Below are positions 55,363 through 64,000 of a stretch of 64,000 nt of DNA, piece by piece. Position numbers and translations under genes: made by a program. The notes below the pieces were generated by a model. That model was not told the origin of the DNA. It made no database searches and was given only the letters and a program-made list of their open reading frames with translations. Each line of letters begins with the position of its first letter. The stretch's first letter is position 1. The stretch comes from Cladopsammia gracilis (taxonomy: Eukaryota; Cnidaria; Anthozoa; Scleractinia; Dendrophylliidae): contig JAJGOT010000412.1 in NCBI GenBank assembly GCA_022457155.1, positions 301,001 through 365,000 of the forward strand, written 5' to 3'.

Positions 55363-56576
55363 TTTAACGCAGTTGGTCGTGGCCAAATATATGACTTGAA
55401 TCAACTCGAACATTTTTTACAAACGAAATCCAAGTAACCGGAGTGGTATGGTATCTAATTAAACTAGAGTCATCCGATAGACGGGGGGGGGGGTCCCTCC
55501 ACTAAATCCGTCCCGGCTTTGTAAAGTGCAAACAGTTTGCACAAATTCGAAGACAGCAAAGGATAGAACAATATATTAAAAAAGATTTACACCTAACTTG
55601 ACAGAAAGTTATTTTTTTAATCACCCAACTCCCCCACCTAAGAAATCTAAAGGTTTGCCCCTAAATTATTATACAAAAACACATACAGGATAAATATACT
55701 TAATTAATTTTAATACGGCAACTACTTCACTTATATACTTTAATGATAACAAGTTCTTTTTTTGGGGGGGGGGGTGGGGAAAGCTTCCACTCCTTAAACG
55801 GTAGATTCTGCATGTATCGGAGCACATATTACGTAAAACAACAGGAACAAAGAACGACAACAATACAAATGCAAAACAAGACCAAAAATACAATACCTCA
55901 CAAACAATAGAAGACAATAGAAGATCATGGATACCGGTACATGCAGAAAGACCCCCTTAAACACCCTAGATAGAGCTCAGCTTAGATCATCTGTTTATTT
56001 CGATAAAGAAGAGCAGATAACTGTACTCATTGAAAGTGTTTACTTGGGTTTATGAAACATGAGGGAAAATAAAAGTCAAAAGATAGCGAAAAAAAACCTT
56101 CAAAACCCCACACATGCAATCGAGTCACGTATGTCGCAAGGTGAGTCTGCGCAATGAGTTCCTGTCATGTGACGTCACCTGACGTTACACATGTCAAATT
56201 TCTATTGTTCCCTCCCGGATCGCGGCAAGTTTTATCGCGCTTTCACTCGTGTCGAACCACGCGAAGTAAACAAACACACGATCGATTTCGCTTTTAAATT
56301 CCTTCCAACTTCCAACACTACTGGAAGACATCGAATTTTTCGAAGGTACGACTAACAAATCGCAGAAATAATTTACCAAAAAATCTAGCCAAGTAAATAC
56401 GTTAACTAATTTGTAAACTTGAGATCTATCCTTCCACGCAATACGACGGGATGGAACGGATTGCAGCGAATTCGACAGTAATGGCCGCCAACTTGATAAA
56501 AAGCCACCGGACGTTTTTCAAGTTGTTAGTACCCAGTACTCACCCGCCATCCTCGCGACATAGCCCCTTTAATTAT
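55363..56576. other. Intergenic, G runs only
   Basis: G-rich runs lie at about 55484 and 55762. No gene, RNA or transposon end is supported. Confidence 0.35.
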
Positions 56577-57245
56577 CCAATATGTCCTCGAGACGAGATT
56601 ATCTCATATCAATAATTGCTATTTGACACCGAATTAATGATTATAGTTAATTCCGAACACTGACAGTCTGAAAGGAATTCTGGGAAATCAGCATTTTTGT
56701 TGAAAAAGAACAATCCTTAGTGTTCGGACAGGACTCGAACCTACGACCCTTCGCTGACTTATCCTCTCGTCTAACCACTGGACCACCACGCTGCTGGTTG
56801 AGCAAACCTCAATTTTTTAACATAATAAAATTCATGCGCTTATTCTACACCCTGTAGTAAGCCTATAAAATCACTCGCTTGAAAATAATTTTAGAAAGTA
56901 AATGGAAAAGCTTGATCACCAAACCTCGACAAAAAGCTAACCATTTGAAATCAGCGCTTAGGCTTAATCACTGTAGATCAATGATATTCTATGCAAGACT
57001 CAAATAAATATCTTGCAAATATAACTTCCCATCGCCTTGTTGTTCGGTGGTCTTGTGGTAAGAAAACGTTCCTAGTAGCGGTAGTTCCGGGTTCGAATCC
57101 CGCAGTCCAAATAACATGTTTTTTTTTTTCTTTTCTGAAATGTCCTGGGAAACAGTGTTCGGAATTAACTATAATCGTTAATTCGGTGTCAGATAGCAAT
57201 TATTGATATGAGATAATCTCGTCTTGAGGACATGTTGCATTATCC
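56577..57245. mobile_element. Head-to-head pair of tRNA-headed SINEs
   Basis: The outer parts are inverse copies: GTCCTCGAGACGAGATTATC, CAATAATTGCTATTTGACAC, CGAATTAATGATTATAGTTA on the left, and matching inverse blocks at 57150-57240. Inside, a minus-strand tRNA-like head (GTGGTCCAGTGGTTAGACG, GGTTCGAGTCC) lies at about 56735-56792, and a plus-strand one (GTGGTCTTGTGGTAAGAA, GGTTCGAATCC) at about 57048-57103. Each head plus its tail forms a SINE, and the two point away from each other. The spacer holds an AAAGCTAACCATTTGAAATCAG piece shared with 15211. Confidence 0.6.
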
Positions 57246-57487
57246 GCCCAACTTTCTGCTTAGATAATTATTCACAACATTTGGCTGTCCGTCACCTTGA
57301 AAGATTTGCCAGGGCGCTAAACTGTAAATGCCAAGTGTTAATCATGCGCTTCACTTTGAATACTTCGAGATCATAGCACTTTCCTTTGACATAAGGCCCG
57401 AAACAATTTGGGAAGGCATTGTCTTCCTTGTTAATTACTCCTTCAGGAATGTTTCACAACTGAACGGAATAAATTTTAACCGCCAGG

Positions 57488-57495
57488 TATAAAAG
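57488..57495 (+). promoter_or_regulatory. TATA box of the small-gene candidate
   Basis: TATAAAAG in a GC-richer context (CAGGTATAAAAGCAACGC), about 200 bases upstream of the candidate start codon at 57694. Confidence 0.4.
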
Positions 57496-57517
57496 CAACG
57501 CTACGCGGCACGCCTAT

Positions 57518-58590
57518 AGTATTTGATGTTAGTTGTTGGCCTTTGGACGTGGTGCTGTGAAGGTCAGATTCAAAGCTCTGGCTTGTCGTCTTCTTGATCT
57601 ACATCAGTTTGGAAAAGACCAGGTTTGTTCTTCGTTCAAATATCATTTCGACTACCGATTTTATGTTTGCATCTACATTACAGCCAAGTCAACATGAAAG
57701 CTGGAAGTATTGATAGTAGCGACAATGCGGTGTTGAATATTCCCGTTGCTATAATTTCCATCGCGGATTCACGTCAGTTTGGACTTTACAAAGTGAAACG
57801 ATACTTATAGCTTCGGTCTGTGACTTTTTAACACAATGTTGATTTGGAGAAGGACAAAGCAAAATCGTTTCATGCAAACTTTTTTCATTAAGTTTGTTCG
57901 TGCGTGCCGGAAAAATTATGTAGAATTTTCTCAGGATCTCAAATAATGAATGTCATAGATAGTAAAATAAGTCACTAGTACAAAGTTTTCACAGTTTTAA
58001 CTTAGAAATCTACAGAACTAACTCCTTGTTTTTCTTTCAAACAGGTTATTCTGTTGGAACGTCCCAAAGCCGTCCCGTGCTATGCTTCAGAATCGAGTCC
58101 TTTGACTAAACAATTTTGGCGTGGAGTCTTTACTGTTTGAGTTCCTCGCAGGTATGGCGACGTAACTATTTTAACTTGAGATCGTTAACTTGATTTTTGC
58201 CATGTTATCTGTTTTTGTTATTGCACGGTCATGTTGAAATAGAACAGGTGCAAAGAGAAAGCTAAAAACTAGCCTTTGGTTCAAATTTTCTTTCAACATG
58301 CAACTGATAGCAAGTCAGTCTCGGAACGATTTTGACTAACTTATTAGCCGATGCACTGATGTTGAAAGGGATTAACGATTAACAAAAATCATGGCTAAAT
58401 TTCAAACTTCAAGTTAAAAGCGCTAAGTATCTTACATTTGGCTAGGTAATAGGAATTCATAACATTAATTGATGAGGTTTACTGCTTTGTTCATTTAGGG
58501 CCATCAGAGGTTTATAAAAGTACCCTGCATTGTTGAACCGTTCTACGACTCAAGGCGTCCACTTCAATAAAGAAGCGCAGATAAGTACAC
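57518..58590 (+). CDS. Candidate small spliced gene, 64 aa (57694-57792, 58045-58140)
   Basis: I do not recognise the product. The signals line up: a TATA box at 57488; a likely non-coding exon ending GACCAG/GTTTGT at 57622; an acceptor TACATTACAG at 57683; ATG at 57694; a donor AAA/GTGAAA at 57793; an acceptor TTTCTTTCAAACAG at 58044; and an in-frame second coding exon (VILLERPKAVPCYASES...) ending at TGA 58138-58140. A further donor GCAG/GTATGG, an acceptor near 58500 and AATAAA at 58566 would complete a transcript. Both coding introns are phase 0. The predicted protein has no signal peptide or membrane span. A long non-coding RNA is an equal possibility. Confidence 0.3.
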
Positions 58591-58619
58591 CTTATTACAA
58601 ATTTGCCAGGAGCTTTCGG

Positions 58620-61600
58620 TTGATGGTCACACTTTAGGATTTTATCCACGAACTCAAAGTTAGAATCACCTTCTACAGCATAATAAACAACACCACAGGA
58701 AAGTACTGCTCAGTACCATTCATTTAAAAGGTCACACTTCAGCATTTTCAGTTATCTACAGAATCACAAAAGTTAGAACCACCTACTACAGCGTAAAAAA
58801 AAAAAACGTACAGCAGGACTGTTGGTATGTTCATAGCTTACATTTGTATGGTCACACTTTAGGATTTTATCCACATCCTTAAAAGATAAGGTTCCAAAAG
58901 GCAAGTACTACTCACTGACAATTTGCAGCTTTAATTTTAATGGTCACACATTTGAGAGTTTATACCGACGGCTTCGACAGTTTGGAACACTACCGCAGGA
59001 AAGGAAGCCTTTGCAGCTTTTATTTGAATGGTCAAACAGGATTTATCCACAGACTCAAAAGTTTGAAACCCTATCGCAGGAAAGTAGACCTTGGTAGCTT
59101 TTATTTGAATGATCAAACATTAAGGATTTATTCACGTCAGACTCAAAAGTTTGAAACACGACCACAGGAAAGTAGACCTTTGTAGCTTATATTTGAATAG
59201 TCACACATTTAGGATTTTATCCACGTTCTCAAATGTTTCAAACAGAATCACAAGAAAGTACGCCTTAATTTGTAGCTTTCATCTCAATGGTCACACATTT
59301 AAGATATTATTCACGATATCAAAAGTTTGAACCAGAATGGATCACAGGGAAGTTGATCTGTAGCTTTCAATTCAATGGTTAAACATTTAGGATTTCATCC
59401 ACGAACTCAAACATGTGAAACAGAACGATAGGAAAGTACTCCTTTGTAGCTTTCAATTCAATGGTCAAACTTTTAGGAATTCAGTTCATCCACGGACTAA
59501 AGTTGTGACACAGAACGATAGGAAAGTAAGCCTTTGTAACTTTCATTTGAATGATCACACATTTGGGATGTCATCCACGGCCAGACTCAAACTACCACAG
59601 GAAAGAACGCCGTTGTAGCTTTCATTTTTCTGGTTACACATGTAGGATTTCAACCGCATGCATGCTCAAACTTCTGAACCACAGGATAGTACGCCTTCGT
59701 AGCTTTTCTTTGAATAGTCACATGTTAAGAATTTCATGCACGAGATCACAATTTTGAAACAGTACCATATGAGGCAACGCCTCTGTAGCTGTCATTTGAA
59801 TGGTCACACATTTAGGTGTTCATCCACGGACTCAAAAATTTGAAACAGCACCATAGCAGAGTACGCCTTATAGCTTAGTTTCATTTGAATGGTCACACAC
59901 TTAGGATTTCAACAACGGACTGAAAAGTTTAAAACAGTAACACCGACTCAATAGTTTACAGGAAAGTAGGCCTTTGTAGCTTTCACTCAAAAGGTCACAC
60001 ATCTAGGATTTATTCACGGACTCAAAAGTTTGAAACACAACCACAGAAAGTAGGCCTTGGTAGCTTTCGTTTTTTAGGATTTCATGCACGGACTCAAACG
60101 TTTGAAACAGCATCATACAGAGCGTAGGAAAACACGTCCTCGTAGCTTTCAATTGGATGGTCACATATTTAAGATTCCACCAAGGAATCAAGAGTTCGAA
60201 ACAATAACATAGCACACTTTGTAGCTTATTGTTTCACATTTAGCATCTTATTCACGGAATCAAACGTTTGAAACAGTACCATAGGGAAGAATACCTTTGT
60301 AGTTTTTATCTGAATAAGGGCACGTTTGAAACAGTACCATAGGGAAGAATACCTTTGTAGTTTTTATCTGAATAAGGGCACATTTAGGATTCATCCACGG
60401 ACTCAAAAGTTGGAAACACTACCACAGCATACCACATGTATATGTTGGAGAGTTTTCATTGTATAGCTTTCGTTGGAATAGTCAAACATTTAGGATTTAT
60501 CCACAGACTCAAAAGTTTGAAACATCACAGGAAAGTAGGCCTTGGTAGCTTTCGGCATTTGAATGGTTGCATATTCAAGATTTCATCCGCAGACACAAAA
60601 GTTTAAAACAGTCTGACTACACGAAAGTACGCCTTTGTAGCTTTCATTTCAATGATCTCACATTTAAAGTTTTATCTAAGGACCATAAATTTTGTAAAAG
60701 AAGTACCATAGCAACGTACGCATTTTGAAGCTTTTATTTGAATGGTCACACATTTAGGATTTCATACAGACTCAAACGTTTGAAACAGAAGCGAAGTAAC
60801 GTACGCCCTCGTAGCTTTCATCTGCAAGTACCACAGGATAGTACGCATTCGTACCTTTTCTTTGAATGGTCACACATTTAGGATTCTATCAATAGAATCA
60901 AAAGTTTTAAACAGAACCATAGGAAAATACGCCTTTGTAGCGTAGATCATTTGAATGGTCAAACACTTTCATAGGATTTCAAGCACGAACTGAAAAGTTT
61001 GAAACAGTACAGTAGGACTTTTTAGATTTTAGATAAATGGTCACACACAAATTCGTCCAGACTCTCAAAAGTTTGAAACAGAATCACTGGAAAGTAGGTC
61101 TGTAGCTTTCATTTTTCTGATTACACATTTAGGATTTTATTCACAGGCTCAAAAGTTTGAAACAGTTCCACAGGATAATACGCCTTCGTAGCTTTTCTTT
61201 GAATACTCAATTAGAACTTCATTCGATTTCACGGGATTACAATTTTGAAACAGTATCATATGAGGCAACGCCTTTGCAGCTTTCATTTGAATGATCACAC
61301 CCACGGACCGACAGTTTGAAACAATACCATGGCCATAGGAAAGTACGCCTTTGCCAGTAGCTTTCAAATTCGATGGTCAAACTTGTAGGATTTCAGTTCA
61401 TCCACGGGCTCAAAGGTGTGAAACAGAACTATACTGATAGGAGAGTACGCCTTTGTAACTTTCATTTGAATGATCACACATTTGGGATGTCATCCACGGC
61501 CAGACTCAAACTTCCACAGGAAAGAACGCCGTTGTAGCTTTCATTTTTTCTGGTCACACATGTAGGATTTCAACCGCATGCATGCTCAAACGTCTGAACC

Positions 61601-64000
61601 ACAGGATAACACGCCTTCGTAGCTTTTCTTTGAATAGTCACATATTAAGGATTCCATGCACGAAGATCACAATTTTGAAACAGTACCATATGAGGCAACG
61701 CCTCTGTAGCTGTCATTTGAATGGTCACACATTTAGGTGTTCATCCACGGACTCAAAAATTTGAAACAGCACCATAGCAGAGTACGCCTTATAGCTCAGT
61801 TTCATTTGAATGGTCACACACTCAGGATTTCAACAACGGACTGAAAAGTTTAAAACAGTAACACCGACTCAATAGTTCACAGGAAAGTAGGCCTTTGTAG
61901 CTTTCACTCAAAAGGTCACACATTTAGGATTTATTCACGGACTCAAAAGTTTGAACACAACCACAGAAAGTAGGCCTTGGTAGCTTTCGTTTTTTAGGAT
62001 TTCATGCACGGACTCAACCGTTTGAAACAGCATCATACAGATCGTAGGAAAACACGTCCTCGTAGCTTTCAATTGGATGGTCACATATTTAAGATTCCAC
62101 CAAGGCCGGAATCAAGAGTTCGAAACAATAACACAGCACACTTTTGTAGCTTATTGTTTCACATTTAGCATCTTATTCACGGAATCAAACGTTTGAAACA
62201 GTACCATAGGGAAGAATACCTTTGTAGTTTTTATCTGAATAAGGGCACATTTAGGATTCATCCACGGACTCAAAAGTTGGAAACACTACCACAGCATACC
62301 ACATGTATATGTTGGAGACTATTCATTGTATAGCTTTCATTGGAATAGTCAAACATTTAGGATTTATCCACAGACTCAAAAGTTTGAAACATCACAGGAA
62401 AGTAGGCCTTGGTAGCTTTCATTTGAATGGTTGCATATTCAAGATTTCATCCGCAGACACAAAAGTTTAAAACAGTCTGACTACACGAAAGTACGCCTTT
62501 GTCGCTTTCATTTCAATGATCTCACATATTCAAAGTTTTATCTAAGGACCATAAATTTTGAAAAAGAAGTACCATAGCAACGTACGCATTTTGTAGCTTT
62601 CATTTGAATTGTCACACATTTAGGATTTCATACAGACTCAAACGTTTGAAACAGAAACGAAGTAAAGTACGCCCTCGTAGCTTTCATCTGCAGTACCACA
62701 GGATAGTACGCATTCGTACCTTTTCTTTGAATGGCAACACATTTAGGATTTTATCCATAGAATCAAACGTTTGAAACAGAACCATAGGAAAATACGCCTT
62801 TGTAGCGTAGATCATTTGAATGGTCAAACACTTTCATAGGATTTAACCACGGACTGAAAAAGTTTGAAACAGTACAGTAGGACTTTTTAGCTTTTAGATG
62901 AATGGTCACACACAAATTCGTCCACAGACTCTCAAAAGTTTGAAACAGAATCACTGGAAAGTACGTAGGTCTGTGTAGCTTTCATTTTTCTGATTACACA
63001 TTTAGCATTTTATTCACAGGCTCAAAAGTTTGAAACAGTTCCACAGGATAATACGCCTTCGTAGCTTTTCTTTGAATGGTCAATTAGAACTTCATTCGAT
63101 TTCACGGGATTACAATTTTGAAACAGTACCATATGAGGCAACGCCTTTGCAGCTTTCATTTGAATGATCACACACTTAGGATTTCAACCACGGACCGAAA
63201 GTTTGAAACAATGCCATGGCCATAGGAAAGTACGCCTTTGCCAGTAGCTTTCAAATTCAATGGTCAAACTTGTAGGATTTCAGTTCATTCACGGACTCAG
63301 AGGTGTGAAACAGAACTATACTGATAGGAGAGTACGCCTTTGTAACTTTCATTTGAATGATCACACATTTGGGATGTCATCCACGGCCAGACTCAAACTA
63401 CCACAGGAGAGAATGCCGTTGTAGCTTTCATTTTTCTGGTCACACATGTAGGATTTCAACCATATGAATGCTCAAACGTCTGAAACAGTACCACAGAATA
63501 ATACGCCTTCGTAGCTTTTCTTTGAATAGTCACATCTTAAGGATTTCATGCACGAGATCACAATTTTGACCCAGTACCATGAGGCAACGCCTCTGCAGCT
63601 TTCATTTGAATGGTCACACATTTAGATTTTCATCCACGGACTGAAAAATTTGAAACAGCACCATAGCAGAGTACGCCTTGGAGCTAAGTTTCATTTGAAT
63701 GGTCACACGCTTAGGATTTCGACCACGGACTAAAAAGTTTAAAACAGTACGGCACCTGACTCAAGAGTTCATTCGAGTGGTCACACATTTAGGATTTCAT
63801 GCACGGACTAAAACGTTTGAAACAGCAGCATAGGAAAGCACGTCCTCGTAGCTTTCAATTGGATGGTCACATATTTAAGATTTCATCTATGGAATCAAGT
63901 TTGAAACAGTTATAACATAGTACGCTTTTGTAGCATTAATTGAAATTGTTACACATTTAGCGTTTGATTCACGGAATCAAACGTTTGAAACAGTACCATT
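58620..64000. repeat. Degenerate satellite, about 85-bp unit with about 1.9-kb higher-order period
   Basis: The unit consensus in pieces is GGTCACACATTTAGGATTTC, ATCCACGGACTCAAAAGTTT, GAAACAGTACCACAGGAAAG, TACGCCTTTGTAGCTTTCAT, TTGAAT. Single units vary widely, but blocks of about 22 units repeat together. The variant TTTGGGATGTCATCCACGGC occurs at about 59562, 61491 and 63368, giving periods of about 1929 and 1877 bases. Frames crossing it are chance. The array runs past the window end. Confidence 0.85.

Noticed and set aside
58940..63000. Open frames of 60-81 codons within the right-hand satellite
   Set aside because: They arise by chance in divergent 85-bp repeats and shift frame from unit to unit.

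Overview
The window reads as intergenic and accessory DNA of an invertebrate animal, most likely an anthozoan cnidarian (stony-coral-like). The reasons are a spliced opine dehydrogenase gene, an intronless BTB-BACK-PHR gene, a fibrinogen-related (FReD) terminal exon, an AT-rich background with short introns, and dense MITE, SINE and Penelope-like element (PLE) debris. The organism is inferred from this mixture, not proven. Host genes are few; most of the 64 kb is mobile or repetitive.

Left part (1-15 kb): terminal-repeat MITEs at 1-480; a FReD last exon on the minus strand (1210-1484); a PLE GIY-YIG endonuclease remnant on the plus strand (1621-1845); a decayed single copy of the hammerhead-bearing repeat described below (about 3109-3680); a BTB/BACK/PHR gene on the minus strand (6325-7722); a TTAA-flanked MITE (7933-8669); and a three-exon opine dehydrogenase on the plus strand (12376-14568, 405 aa) with a MITE in its first intron.

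Middle (15-30.5 kb): no convincing host gene. It holds a tRNA-derived SINE, several short TIR elements (including a 370-bp family with a second equal-length copy at 54993), decayed LINE reverse transcriptase fragments, a near-perfect 201-bp palindrome, a diverged local duplication, and a roughly 65-bp minisatellite.

Centre (30.57-51.18 kb): the most notable part. Three copies of one PLE reverse transcriptase lie on the minus strand: copy 1 is 5'-truncated, copy 2 is full length (881 aa), and copy 3 is truncated. No GIY-YIG nuclease is visible in their ORF. Between copies 1 and 2 is a head-to-tail array of about 9.4 apparently identical 1142-bp units. Each complete unit carries, on the minus strand, a CCAAT/TATA-like promoter followed by a type I hammerhead ribozyme (nine copies). 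The 5' leader of PLE copy 2 has the same layout: CCAAT, TATA, then a hammerhead with different but compensating stem bases. The PLE and the unit also share a 3' end motif. I read the unit as a non-autonomous, retrozyme-like partner of the PLE whose multimeric transcripts should self-cleave into 1142-nt monomers. A 1962-bp foldback DNA transposon with a perfect 8-bp target duplication later split the 3' end of copy 2. The whole complex sits inside the minisatellite, which resumes at 51.42 kb.

Right part (51-64 kb): LINE 3' ends, MITEs, a head-to-head pair of tRNA-headed SINEs (56.58-57.25 kb), a possible small spliced gene (64 aa, 57.49-58.57 kb), and a degenerate satellite of about 85 bp with a higher-order period of about 1.9 kb that runs off the window end.
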